Assembly (NCBI GenBank): GCA_964523875.1
Contig: CAZGAS010000001.1
Location: 1 to 64,000, forward strand
DNA from: JAUVHV01 sp964523875
GTDB taxonomy: Bacteria; Omnitrophota; Gorgyraeia; JABMRG01
Reading direction: 5' to 3'
DNA length: 64,000 nt
Shown: positions 41,444-50,599 of the stretch, one piece after another
Numbering within the stretch: position 1 is the stretch's first letter
Layout of the letters: every line of letters begins with the position of its first letter
Translations under genes and position numbers: made by a program
The notes under the pieces: generated by a model
Told to the model about the DNA's origin: nothing
The model's input: the letters and a program-made list of their open reading frames with translations, nothing else
The model's database searches: none

Positions 41444-44375
41444 TACCCTTTACAATACTCTCCTTAAACATCCTCTTTAGAGGAAAAGGGACTATCTGGT
41501 ATATCGGATCTTTAAGTGTACCTGTAAGCCTTACCTCCATTATAAGGTTACCAGCCTGGTATAGTATAGCGTTGGCTATTCTGCCGGGCTCCGTTGTCTG
41601 CTTGATAACATTTTCCGCGAACCTACCTGTAATATTAAAATCAAGTCTTGAGTCAAACCCTATGGAACCTACCCATAAGAGAGAGGCAGCCTTTGAGAGC
41701 ATCTTGAAATCCTCTGTATATATCCTGTTGTTGTTTACGGCAAAGTTTCCAAAGGCGTCGGTTAATACTATATTTTCTGGAGGTACCATCAATATGATAT
41801 CCATTATTCCGTGAAGTACAGGAAATTCCCAGAGGTACCCATCAGAGACCTGCAGCCAACCGTTGCCCTGCAAGGAATCTTTTTTATTAAGATAACCGTT
41901 TAACACTACCTTTGACGCGAAGAGCCCCTTTATTTTCTTATCCTTATCCTTAGTATCTTTTATTAATTCATGCAGGTCTATATCCTTTATATCCATATTG
42001 ATAATAAAAGGGCCCTCCTCGGTCTTAAGATTGGCCCGCGAATTTATATTTATAATGCCGCCATAAGTATAAGCGGATAATACCGGTATATCGATAAAAT
42101 TATTTTTCATCCGGTAATCCATGTAAAAGTCTTTTAGCGTAAGGCCTGCTATTCCTATAGTGCGTGACGAAGCTTCCGCGAAGAGTGTCCACTCAGCAGG
42201 CTCTTGTAAGGGGCCTTTCATATCGATTGTAAGCTTTATTGTACCATTAGGTTTTAGCCCCTTTGGCAGCTGGTTTTTTTTGGTGAATATATAAGGGGCA
42301 TCCTTCAAATTAAAATATATATTCCCTTTTATGTCCGCATAGGTAGTTTGAATATTCCTGACCTGGCCCTTGAATGAAAAGGAGGAGTTCCTGTACTGTC
42401 CTTCAAGCTTAGATACAGAGATTACCCCGTCTTTACCTGTTTTTGTTTCACATGCCGCGTTTAAGGTATCTGATCTTATGCTCGCGGTTATAGCGGGCGA
42501 AGCGAAATTATAGAGTTTTCCATCAGAGGTATATCGTTCTCCCTTGAGGTTGAATGCAAGATCTTCCCACTCGACCTGCTGGTCTTTAAAATTTATTTTG
42601 CAGTCTATTTCGGATATATTATATGGCCAATATTTAAGATTGAGCATGCCCTGTTTTAATAATAAGCTGCCTGTGTAATCATAGGTCTCTGGCTTACCGG
42701 GTGCCCCTTTAAAATCAATATCTAAGTAAGAGGTCCCTTCCGCGTTTATATCCTTGAACCTGGTTCTTATCCGCGCGGGGAGTGTTGAGATAAGCCTTGC
42801 GACTGAAAGCTCCCCGGTCTCTAAATGCAGAGACATGTCAGGGTCTTTTTTATTATAATCAAGGCTTGCGTTTAGTAGTATCTCTGTTTCCGCGGCAGTA
42901 CCAATAAGTTTTTTTATAACAATGGACTTTGTGGAAAATAATGCCTGCCCAGTCGCTTTGGATATAAAAGGTAAGAGAGCGGTGCTCTTTATCCCTGCGT
43001 TATTAAAATCAACCTTGCCTTTATATTCTGATGATTTCCAGTCGCCTGCCCTGCCGGCCGCTTCTCCGTTAATAATGAAGTCACCGTTTAATAAGATATT
43101 GTTTTGCTGGAGATGGAGCTCTTTTATCTCGGATATCCCGCCTATATTGTAAGAGCCATCTTTTTTATATTCTAGGTTCGCGTTGATTTTGGCCTCGCCG
43201 CTTTTTATCGCGATATCCAGATTATCAGATATATTTTTCAAGGAGAGATCCGTGCGCAAATTTAGCCTGGCAATAAAATCTTCATGAGGCGCTTTTATCT
43301 CACCGCTTAAGTTTAGTAGAGAACCATAGAATAGGCAGGAGATATCTGTTATGGACCAGGCCTTTTCAGTAAGGCTTAAGGCGCCTTTTATGCCGGTTAT
43401 ATTGCTAAGCAGTTCTATACTATTTGCTATCTCCGCGTCATTAATCTTAGCTTCCAATGAGTATCTTATTTTACGCGGGTCTTCTATGTCAAGACTCGCG
43501 TTTCCTTCCAATCGGCAGTTACCTGTTAAGCCCGTCTCTTTAATCCGCGCGTCTAAACCTTTAATATCTATAGCGCCTTTTGCCTCTATATTCCTAAATG
43601 ATGATACCCTACCCTTAATATTGCCCGCGGCTATACCCGCTCGTATATATCCTATATCAGCAGGCAGGTAGACATCCGCGTAATCGGCTATACTCACATT
43701 ATCAGCTTTAAGTTCAAAGGATAACTCTTTTTGCTTAATCGCGTATTTACCGGCGATATATACAGTACTATTATCAATCTTACCATTGCATCTGATGCTA
43801 AGTTTATTTGGCAGAGAAAGCCCGGCAGTTCCATCAAGTGAGGTTATCTCTTTAATTATAAGCCTTTTCTGGTAGCTGTCACTGAATAGCAGCCTGCTAT
43901 CGTTAAATGAGAACTCTTTTAGGATAAGGGCAATCCTGGAGCCTTGATTATTGTCAGGTAGGCTTTGAAGCATGGAGGCTATGTTCCAGTCTCCATTAGC
44001 GGATCTGGCCAGGTTTAGATATGCCCCTGACAGGTTTATGGATGGTATGATGACGCGTTGCTTCTTAAAGGATGGTATAATGAATACTTGAAAAAACGCG
44101 GAGTCGGCCTTAAATAGCGGGGCATCTTTATCTTCCGGGTTCTTATACATCTTGATATCTTTTAATATAAAGCCATTCTTCAGGCTGAATCTTAAGGAGT
44201 CTATGGTAACAGTATGCTTAGTGTGCTCTGTTAGCTTTTCAGTGACAAAGTCTTTCAGTCGTATTGGTATAAAGGTATTGTTTAGATAGGAGATAAGCAG
44301 GGATGCCGCTGTCGCGGATATTATTATAATAATTATGATTGTTATAAGAATTTTGTATACATGCGGTCTCCTCAT
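41412..44375 (-). CDS. Very long AsmA/TamB-like envelope protein
   Basis: A 987-residue protein. One N-terminal transmembrane helix (about 8-30) is followed by an AsmA-like start (FVTEKLTEHTKHTVTIDSLRFSLKNGFILKDIKMY) and hundreds of residues of repeating amphipathic beta-strands. This is the pattern of bridge-like lipid-transport proteins such as AsmA, YhdP and TamB, which span the periplasm. A role in moving phospholipid to the outer membrane is inferred from that resemblance. Monocistronic, with its own promoter 7 nt before the ATG. Confidence 0.75.
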   Translation of the reverse strand: MRRPHVYKILITIIIIIIISATAASLLISYLNNTFIPIRLKDFVTEKLTEHTKHTVTIDSLRFSLKNGFILKDIKMYKNPEDKDAPLFKADSAFFQVFIIPSFKKQRVIIPSINLSGAYLNLARSANGDWNIASMLQSLPDNNQGSRIALILKEFSFNDSRLLFSDSYQKRLIIKEITSLDGTAGLSLPNKLSIRCNGKIDNSTVYIAGKYAIKQKELSFELKADNVSIADYADVYLPADIGYIRAGIAAGNIKGRVSSFRNIEAKGAIDIKGLDARIKETGLTGNCRLEGNASLDIEDPRKIRYSLEAKINDAEIANSIELLSNITGIKGALSLTEKAWSITDISCLFYGSLLNLSGEIKAPHEDFIARLNLRTDLSLKNISDNLDIAIKSGEAKINANLEYKKDGSYNIGGISEIKELHLQQNNILLNGDFIINGEAAGRAGDWKSSEYKGKVDFNNAGIKSTALLPFISKATGQALFSTKSIVIKKLIGTAAETEILLNASLDYNKKDPDMSLHLETGELSVARLISTLPARIRTRFKDINAEGTSYLDIDFKGAPGKPETYDYTGSLLLKQGMLNLKYWPYNISEIDCKINFKDQQVEWEDLAFNLKGERYTSDGKLYNFASPAITASIRSDTLNAACETKTGKDGVISVSKLEGQYRNSSFSFKGQVRNIQTTYADIKGNIYFNLKDAPYIFTKKNQLPKGLKPNGTIKLTIDMKGPLQEPAEWTLFAEASSRTIGIAGLTLKDFYMDYRMKNNFIDIPVLSAYTYGGIININSRANLKTEEGPFIINMDIKDIDLHELIKDTKDKDKKIKGLFASKVVLNGYLNKKDSLQGNGWLQVSDGYLWEFPVLHGIMDIILMVPPENIVLTDAFGNFAVNNNRIYTEDFKMLSKAASLLWVGSIGFDSRLDFNITGRFAENVIKQTTEPGRIANAILYQAGNLIMEVRLTGTLKDPIYQIVPFPLKRMFKESIVKGINNIFGSIGE

Positions 44376-44382
44376 AACCCAT

Positions 44383-44411
44383 ATTATATGAAGTATTAGT
44401 CTAATTTACAA
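44383..44411 (-). promoter_or_regulatory. Promoter of the AsmA-like gene, placed for a leaderless mRNA
   Basis: Minus strand TTGTAA (44411-44406), 17 bp, TATAAT (44388-44383), then exactly 7 nt to the ATG (44375). Confidence 0.55.
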
Positions 44412-44541
44412 GATAATTAATATTCAGGATAAAAGGTAAAAGGAGATATAAGGCAAGGGTATCTAAGCGGGTAAAGAGATGAGAGGTTATATAGAGCATT
44501 TTTTACTGATTAACGCGTTCTTATTTGAGCCCCTTTTCTAA

Positions 44542-44570
44542 TTGACATACCTATATAGTTTATATATAAT
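44542..44570 (+). promoter_or_regulatory. Consensus promoter of lysS
   Basis: TTGACA (44542-44547), 17 bp, TATAAT (44565-44570): full consensus. The leader of about 30 nt contains AGGGAGG (44591-44597) before the GTG start, so this gene has a standard leader. Confidence 0.8.
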
Positions 44571-44605
44571 AATTAGATTAATACATAATCAGGGAGGTAT
44601 ATATA

Positions 44606-46054
44606 GTGTCAGAAGATATATTAAGTATTAGGCGTAATAAGGTCAAGGTCCTGCAGGAAAAAGGCCTAAAGCCGTTTGGCGGCCGTTTTGAGAAAACAGG
44701 TACACTGTTAAGTTTAAAGGCTGATTTTGAAGCAGGTAATATCAAAGAAGGCAGTCCTGTGAAGGTTGCCGGCAGGCTTATGAGTTTAAGAGAGCACGGA
44801 AAGAGCTTCTTCTCTGATATCAAGGACCATACAGCCAAGATGCAGTTATATACTAAGAAAGACAATATAGGCGAAGAGGCCTGGGGGCTAAAGGACTTAG
44901 TTGATATAGGTGATATAATAGGCGCGGAAGGCGAGCTTTTTAAGACAAGAACAGGAGAGGTCACTGTAAAGGTGGTGGCGTTTACCATGCTTGCCAAATC
45001 TATGCATCCTCTGCCTGAGAAATGGCATGGCCTAAAAGACATAGAGATCCGTTATAGGCAGAGATACCTTGATCTTATATCCAATGATGAGGCAAAAGAG
45101 GTCTTTTTAATAAGAAGCAGGATTGTAAGCAGTATACGAAGATTTTTTGATGAGAGGGGTTATATCGAGGTAGAGACACCTATGCTCCAGCCTATAGCAG
45201 GAGGCGCCGCGGGAAGACCTTTTAAAACCCATCATAATGTTTATGATAAAGACCTTTACCTGAGGATAGCCCCTGAGCTTTATCTCAAGAGGCTGCTTGT
45301 CGGCGGTATTGAGAGGGTTTATGAGATAAATAAGTCATTCAGGAACGAGGGCGTATCTCCGAGGCACAACCCGGAGTTTACAATGCTGGAGGCCTATACA
45401 GCGTATGCTGATTATAATGACCTTATGAGCCTGACTGAAGAGCTTGTCTCTTTTCTCGCTAAGGAGATATTAGGCAAGACTACCATAGAGTACAAGGGCA
45501 AGAGTATAGATTTAGAGCCCCCATGGGAGAGGGTCTCTTTTGCTGATATGATGAAACAGCTTTATGATGTTTCCACGGAAGATGACGCTGATACATGGGT
45601 AGCAAAGCTCAAGCAAAAAGGCATAAAACTTGAAGGTGATAAATTGAGCAAGACAAGGCTTGTTAATATCGTGGCGGATCTCATAGAGCCAAAGTCTGAC
45701 AAAGGAAAACCTGTATTTGTTACAGACTATTTCACAGAACTCTCACCTCTGGCAAAGACAAGTGAGAGCAATCCCGCTATCTCCGAAAGGTTTGAGCTCT
45801 ATATGGGTGGTATGGAGATAGCCAATGCCTATTCCGAGCTTAATAATCCGGTAGAGCAGGAGGAGAGGTTTAAGGCGCAGCTTGAGTTTGATAAGGATGC
45901 CTCAGATGTTATTGACACTGATTATGTCCGTGCCCTAGAGCATGGTATGCCGCCTGCCGCGGGGCTAGGCATAGGTATTGACAGGCTGGTCATGATACTC
46001 ACGGGACAGGAATCCATACGCGATGTAATACTTTTTCCACAACTTAAGCCATGA
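44606..46054 (+). CDS. lysS: Lysyl-tRNA synthetase (class II)
   Basis: Charges tRNA-Lys. 482 residues: an N-terminal OB-fold anticodon-binding domain (VKVAGRLMSLREHGKSFFSDI) and a class II core with motif 2 INKSFRNEGVSPRHNPEFTM and motif 3 GLGIGIDRLVMIL. The start is GTG with a strong AGGGAGG 8 nt upstream. The stop overlaps the lolC-type gene (ATGA). Confidence 0.98.
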   Translation: MSEDILSIRRNKVKVLQEKGLKPFGGRFEKTGTLLSLKADFEAGNIKEGSPVKVAGRLMSLREHGKSFFSDIKDHTAKMQLYTKKDNIGEEAWGLKDLVDIGDIIGAEGELFKTRTGEVTVKVVAFTMLAKSMHPLPEKWHGLKDIEIRYRQRYLDLISNDEAKEVFLIRSRIVSSIRRFFDERGYIEVETPMLQPIAGGAAGRPFKTHHNVYDKDLYLRIAPELYLKRLLVGGIERVYEINKSFRNEGVSPRHNPEFTMLEAYTAYADYNDLMSLTEELVSFLAKEILGKTTIEYKGKSIDLEPPWERVSFADMMKQLYDVSTEDDADTWVAKLKQKGIKLEGDKLSKTRLVNIVADLIEPKSDKGKPVFVTDYFTELSPLAKTSESNPAISERFELYMGGMEIANAYSELNNPVEQEERFKAQLEFDKDASDVIDTDYVRALEHGMPPAAGLGIGIDRLVMILTGQESIRDVILFPQLKP

Positions 46055-47241
46055 TATACGAGATAGTTATAGCGTCAAGATACCTGTTTTCAGGAAAAAG
46101 AAGACGCCTTATATCCTTTATGGGGTTTGTATCTATATTGGGGGTAGCGGTAGGTGTAGCATCACTTATAATAGTAATCGCGGTAATGAATGGTTTTGGC
46201 AGTGAACTTGAAAAAAGGATTATCGGCCAGAGCCCGTACATTATGATTGAAAAACAAGATGGTATCGCCCCGGCGCGATACAAAGAGCTCATTGGCAGGA
46301 TAGATGATATAAAAGATGTTAAAGGTTCTTACCCATTTATATGGGGCCAAGGCGTGCTCAAGTTTCGCGCGAGAGCCCAGGGGGTGATGCTACGCAGTGT
46401 AGATATCAATAACGCTACAGATGTATCGAAAATAAGGGCCCATATATACGCCGGGGGTTTCAGGCTTGGTAAAGATAAGATAATAATCGGCAATGAACTT
46501 TCAATGGTCCTGGGTGCTTTTATCGGCGATGAGCTGGAGGTTATGACCTCAGTAGTGGCCAGGCCTAAAAGATTTAAGGTTTCAGGGATATTCAATTCCG
46601 GAATGTATGAGTATGACCTTAACCTTGCGTATGTAGACCTTGATACAGCGTCGATTCTATTTGGCACCGAAACGCGTGCCCAGGGTATTGGCGTTGAACT
46701 TAATGATACCGCAAGCGCGGTTAATGTGAAGAAAGAGCTTAAGGGCCTTCTTCCTGTTTCATATATTGTCAGGACATGGATGGATCTTAACCAAAATCTT
46801 TTTTCTGCCTTGAGACTGGAGAAAATGGCAATGTTTGTAATATTGACGCTTATAGTTATAGTCGCGGCCCTTAATATTATCAGTACCCTTACGGTGATGG
46901 TGGCTGAGAAGAGAAAGGATATCGGTATCCTAAAGGCGATTGGCGCGACAAGAAAGAGAATAATGATGATATTCTCTTTTCAGGGGATTATCATAGGAGT
47001 CTTGGGCGTTACAATAGGCGCGCTAACAGGTATAGGGGTATCTCTATTGCTTGATAAGTTTCGTTTTCCTATACTGCCTGAGAGTATATATTATGGCATA
47101 AATTATCTTCCGATAAAGATAGGCCTTATAGATTCAGCCTCTATTATCGCGGCGGCGCTTATTATAAGTTTTATAGCCTCAATCTATCCGGCATACCAGG
47201 CAGCCAGGCTTAGCCCTGTAGATGCCTTGAGGTACGAGTAG
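46051..47241 (+). CDS. lolC: LolC/LolE-type lipoprotein-releasing permease
   Basis: Inner-membrane part of the Lol system that extracts outer-membrane lipoproteins. 396 residues, four transmembrane helices (near 25-45, 265-290, 315-340, 365-385) with a large periplasmic domain between the first two. RRRLISFMGFVSILGVAVGVASLIIV and EKRKDIGILKAIGATRKRI are typical of FtsX/LolC permeases. Only one permease gene is present, so a LolF-like homodimer is likely. It is followed without gap by lolD. Confidence 0.93.
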   Translation: MIYEIVIASRYLFSGKRRRLISFMGFVSILGVAVGVASLIIVIAVMNGFGSELEKRIIGQSPYIMIEKQDGIAPARYKELIGRIDDIKDVKGSYPFIWGQGVLKFRARAQGVMLRSVDINNATDVSKIRAHIYAGGFRLGKDKIIIGNELSMVLGAFIGDELEVMTSVVARPKRFKVSGIFNSGMYEYDLNLAYVDLDTASILFGTETRAQGIGVELNDTASAVNVKKELKGLLPVSYIVRTWMDLNQNLFSALRLEKMAMFVILTLIVIVAALNIISTLTVMVAEKRKDIGILKAIGATRKRIMMIFSFQGIIIGVLGVTIGALTGIGVSLLLDKFRFPILPESIYYGINYLPIKIGLIDSASIIAAALIISFIASIYPAYQAARLSPVDALRYE

Positions 47242-47916
47242 ATGTTGTTAAAGGCGGATAATATATCTAAGATATATAAAAATGGGCATAAGAGCCTCGA
47301 GGTATTGAAAAACATAAAGCTTTCAATAAAGAAAAGTGAGATAGTAGCTATAGTGGGGCCTTCCGGTGCGGGCAAATCAACATTATTGCATATACTCGCG
47401 GGCCTGGACCAGCCACAAAAAGGCAGTGTTATCTTTGATGGTATAGATATCTATGGCCTCTCAGATACTAAGAGATCGTTGATAAGGAAGAATAGAATCG
47501 GTTTTGTATTTCAGTTCTATTATCTATTATCTGAATTCAACGCGCTTGAGAATATTATGATGCCCGCTATGATAGGCACTGCTTATGATGGACGCAGGAA
47601 TGATTTTTCCGATAAGGCAAAGGCCCTGCTTGAGCGTGTACAGCTAAAGAGAAGAGCTAAGCATAACCCTTCAGAGCTATCAGGCGGGGAGGCTCAAAGA
47701 GTGGCTATTGCCAGGGCATTGATAAATGATCCTGATATAGTATTTTGTGATGAACCTACTGGAAATCTTGATTCGGAAAATGCGGGGATTGTATTGAAAC
47801 TTATAAAAGATTTGAACAAAAAGACACAACAGGCCTTTTTGATAGTGACACATAATGAGAAAGTGGCAGGCCTTGCTGAGAGAGTTTTACATATAGAGGA
47901 TGGAAGGTTAAAATAG
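47242..47916 (+). CDS. lolD: LolD-type ABC ATPase
   Basis: ATPase driving the adjacent permease. 224 residues. Walker A VGPSGAGKSTLLH, Q-loop FVFQFYYLLSEFNALENIMMP, signature LSGGEAQRVAIARAL, Walker B IVFCDEPTGNLD and switch VTHN. It starts right after the permease stop. With the TonB receptor and Mla genes it confirms an outer membrane with lipoproteins. Confidence 0.95.
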   Translation: MLLKADNISKIYKNGHKSLEVLKNIKLSIKKSEIVAIVGPSGAGKSTLLHILAGLDQPQKGSVIFDGIDIYGLSDTKRSLIRKNRIGFVFQFYYLLSEFNALENIMMPAMIGTAYDGRRNDFSDKAKALLERVQLKRRAKHNPSELSGGEAQRVAIARALINDPDIVFCDEPTGNLDSENAGIVLKLIKDLNKKTQQAFLIVTHNEKVAGLAERVLHIEDGRLK

Positions 47917-47923
47917 GGAGAAG

Positions 47924-48802
47924 ATGATGCCGTTAAAGATATATATTGATGGTAAATTTTATAATAAAAAAAATGCCAAGGTTTCTGTGTTCGATCATGG
48001 GCTTTTGTATGGTGATGGGGTCTTCGAGGGCATACGCTCATATAACAGGTTGGTATTCTGCCTGAAGGAACATATTGACCGCTTGTACGAATCCGCGGCG
48101 GCGATAGGGTTGAAGATACCCCTATCAAGGCATAAGATAATAAGAGCGGTATGTGATACATTAAAAAAGAACAATCTTGTGGATGGATATGTTAGGCTTA
48201 TAGTTACACGTGGTGAGGGTGACCTTGGCCTGGATCCCCGCAAATGCAGAGGCAACGCGCTTGTTATTGTCATAGCTGATAAGATAGCGCTCTATCCGAG
48301 TAAGTTTTATAATGTAGGCTTAAGCATTATTACCGCTGTTACGCGGCAGAACCCTATAGAGACTCTGCACCCGGGTATAAAGTCCTTAAATTATCTGAAT
48401 AATATTCTTGCTAAGATAGAGGCTATGAAAGGCGGCCACGAAGAGGCTATTATGCTCAATGCCAAAGGCTATGTGACAGAGTGTACAGGTGATAATATAT
48501 TTATTATAAAAAATAATGTAGTTTACACGCCCCCTGCGTCTGTTGGTATACTGAAGGGCGTGACGCGCGAGATGGTGGTTGGTATAGCTAAAAAGACGAA
48601 GATTAAACTTGTACAGGCGCCTTTTAAGTGCGATAAGATATATAAGGCAGATGAATGTTTTTTAACAGGCACCGCGGCGGAGCTTATACCTGTTGTAAAG
48701 GTTGATGGAAAAAAGATAGGTACCGGATTACCCGGAAAGATGACATCTGTATTTCTTCAGGAGTTTAGAGAGCTTACAAAGACATGCGGGGTAAGGTACT
48801 AG
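47924..48802 (+). CDS. ilvE: Branched-chain amino acid aminotransferase
   Basis: PLP enzyme of fold type IV for the last step of valine, leucine and isoleucine synthesis. 292 residues. FDHGLLYGDGVFEGIRSYN, LYVTR-type VRLIVTRGEGDLGLDP, the PLP-binding Lys in HPGIKSLNYLNNILAK and TECTGDNIFII are visible. GGGAGAAG precedes two adjacent ATGs (47924 and 47927). D-amino acid transaminase or aminodeoxychorismate lyase are related, but the motif set fits IlvE best. Confidence 0.9.
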   Translation: MMPLKIYIDGKFYNKKNAKVSVFDHGLLYGDGVFEGIRSYNRLVFCLKEHIDRLYESAAAIGLKIPLSRHKIIRAVCDTLKKNNLVDGYVRLIVTRGEGDLGLDPRKCRGNALVIVIADKIALYPSKFYNVGLSIITAVTRQNPIETLHPGIKSLNYLNNILAKIEAMKGGHEEAIMLNAKGYVTECTGDNIFIIKNNVVYTPPASVGILKGVTREMVVGIAKKTKIKLVQAPFKCDKIYKADECFLTGTAAELIPVVKVDGKKIGTGLPGKMTSVFLQEFRELTKTCGVRY

Positions 48803-48865
48803 ATATAAGGCACAAGGCACAGGGTGGAAGTAAAAAAGAAAAAGTAAAAAACGGGAGCTTAATCC

Positions 48866-48884
48866 TTAATTCTTACAACTTAAT
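48866..48884. repeat. AT-rich dispersed repeat TTAATTCTTACAACTTAAT, copy 1
   Basis: The same 19 bases occur at 53046-53064 (and in the scaffold duplicate after the gap) and at 58827-58845. All copies lie shortly before genes, here mcsA. The neighbouring sequence repeats the motif in decayed form (48885-48905). Confidence 0.65.
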
Positions 48885-48925
48885 TCTTGTAACTTAATAC
48901 TTAATACCAGACGATAGGAATAATT

Positions 48926-49471
48926 ATGTTATGTGATATATGCAAAAAGAGAGAGGCCACGGTCCATCTTACAGAAGTGATAAATGAGGAAGTGAGCGAA
49001 CTCCATATTTGTGAGGAATGCGCAAAGGACAAAGGCGCTCAGATGTATCAGCATTTTGGCCTGGCTGACCTGCTTTCAAGTCTCGCTGACATTCCGCATG
49101 ATACCGCGCCTAAAAAGGGGCGCATAAATATAAAATGCCCAAGTTGCGGCATGAGTTATAATGATTTTAAAAAACGCGGGCGTTTTGGTTGCGCTGATTG
49201 TTACGAAGCGTTTAAAAGGGCGTTGTACCCGCTTTTTAAAAAGATACACGGTGTATCATACCGTGCGGGCAAAGGGCCCAAGATAGCCCCTGTCGCTAAA
49301 CCCGCAATGACCAAAAAGATATCTCGTTCCAGCGCGGTTAGAGAGAACCTGCGGGAATTAAAGACGAGCTTGGCCAGGGCTATCGAGGTTGAAGCGTTTG
49401 AAGAGGCAGCGGTATTACGTGATAAGATAAGAGCGCTGGAAACGCGAAATATAAAGGCAGACAAAGAATAA
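48926..49471 (+). CDS. mcsA: McsA-like zinc protein with UVR motif
   Basis: Activator of the McsB arginine kinase. 181 residues. Two zinc modules, CDICKKREATVHL with CEECAKD and CPSCGMSYNDFKKRGRFGCADCYEAF, are followed by a UVR coiled-coil motif (IEVEAFEEAAVLRDKIRALE). AGGA precedes the ATG. mcsB follows 1 nt later. In Firmicutes ctsR would come before it; no ctsR-like gene is seen here. Confidence 0.94.
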   Translation: MLCDICKKREATVHLTEVINEEVSELHICEECAKDKGAQMYQHFGLADLLSSLADIPHDTAPKKGRINIKCPSCGMSYNDFKKRGRFGCADCYEAFKRALYPLFKKIHGVSYRAGKGPKIAPVAKPAMTKKISRSSAVRENLRELKTSLARAIEVEAFEEAAVLRDKIRALETRNIKADKE

Positions 49472-49472
49472 G

Positions 49473-50522
49473 ATGAAATTTAATAATCTAATTGACCGGA
49501 CAAGTGAATGGCTTAAAGGAACCGGCCCTGAATCAGATATCGTTATCTCAAGCAGGATAAGGCTGGCCCGCAATATTGTTGGCTTAAAGTTTGTTGACTG
49601 GTCTGATACAGCGACAAAAGAGAAGGTAGTCAATATCTCCAAGGATGCCATTTCTTCCAGCAGCTATATGAAAGATTCTCTTTATGTTGATATGTCAGGC
49701 TTGAGCCCCCTTGACAGGCAGCTTCTTATAGAAAGGCACCTGATAAGCAGGGAACATGCCATAGACGCTGAATGCAAGACTGTTTTTATAAGTGGTAATG
49801 AGATAGTGAGTATTATGGTAAACGAGGAAGACCATTTAAGACTGCAGGTTATACAGTCAGGCCTGGTTCTTAATGACGCGTGGAAGATAATGACAACCAT
49901 AGAGAAGGATCTTGAAAAAAAGCTTAAATTTGCTTTTTCTGATGAGTGGGGTTACCTTACAGCGTGCCCGACAAATACAGGAACAGGTTTAAGGGCCTCT
50001 GTGATGATGCACCTGCCGGGAATAGTGATTACAAGCCAGATAAATAATTTAATCAATGCCCTATCCAAACTGGGGCTTACGGTACGTGGATTTTTTGGAG
50101 AAGGTACCGCGGCAGCGGGTAATTTCTTTCAGATATCAAATCAGGTTACTATGGGTATGGGGGAGGAAGAGATTATTGACAATCTGACAAGAGTTGTAAG
50201 GCAGATTGTTTCTCAGGAGAGAGGGTCAAGGCGATTTTTGAAGGCGCGAAAAAGGGATATTATTGAAGACAAGATATCAAGGGCCTACGCGACGCTTGAA
50301 GCGGCGCATATTATTACCAGTAGCGAAACAATTGACCTATTGTCATTGGTCAGGCTTGGTATCGGGCTTGGTGTAGTTAAGAATCTTGATATATATAAAC
50401 TTAATAAACTGCTTATGCTTATACAACCAGCGCATCTTCAAAAGCTGGCTGGAGTAGAATTGTCTTCTTCGGAAAGGGATATCAAGAGAGCGGAGCTTAT
50501 CCGCGAAAAATTAACGGTCTGA
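49473..50522 (+). CDS. mcsB: Protein-arginine kinase McsB
   Basis: Phosphorylates arginines of damaged proteins and so marks them for ClpC-ClpP. 349 residues. ATP:guanido phosphotransferase signatures: ISSRIRLARNIVG near the start, CPTNTGTGLRASVMMHLPG with the conserved Cys, and RGFFGEGTAAAGNFFQISNQ. The C-terminal half holds the pArg-binding region (KDIIEDKISRAYATLEAAH). It is directly downstream of mcsA and 77 nt upstream of clpC. Confidence 0.95.
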   Translation: MKFNNLIDRTSEWLKGTGPESDIVISSRIRLARNIVGLKFVDWSDTATKEKVVNISKDAISSSSYMKDSLYVDMSGLSPLDRQLLIERHLISREHAIDAECKTVFISGNEIVSIMVNEEDHLRLQVIQSGLVLNDAWKIMTTIEKDLEKKLKFAFSDEWGYLTACPTNTGTGLRASVMMHLPGIVITSQINNLINALSKLGLTVRGFFGEGTAAAGNFFQISNQVTMGMGEEEIIDNLTRVVRQIVSQERGSRRFLKARKRDIIEDKISRAYATLEAAHIITSSETIDLLSLVRLGIGLGVVKNLDIYKLNKLLMLIQPAHLQKLAGVELSSSERDIKRAELIREKLTV

Positions 50523-50599
50523 CAGGATCAGGATCCAGGATCTATAGTTTAATATTAAAAACGAACGGTTTAATTTTACCTAAATTAGGAGGAGCGGCA

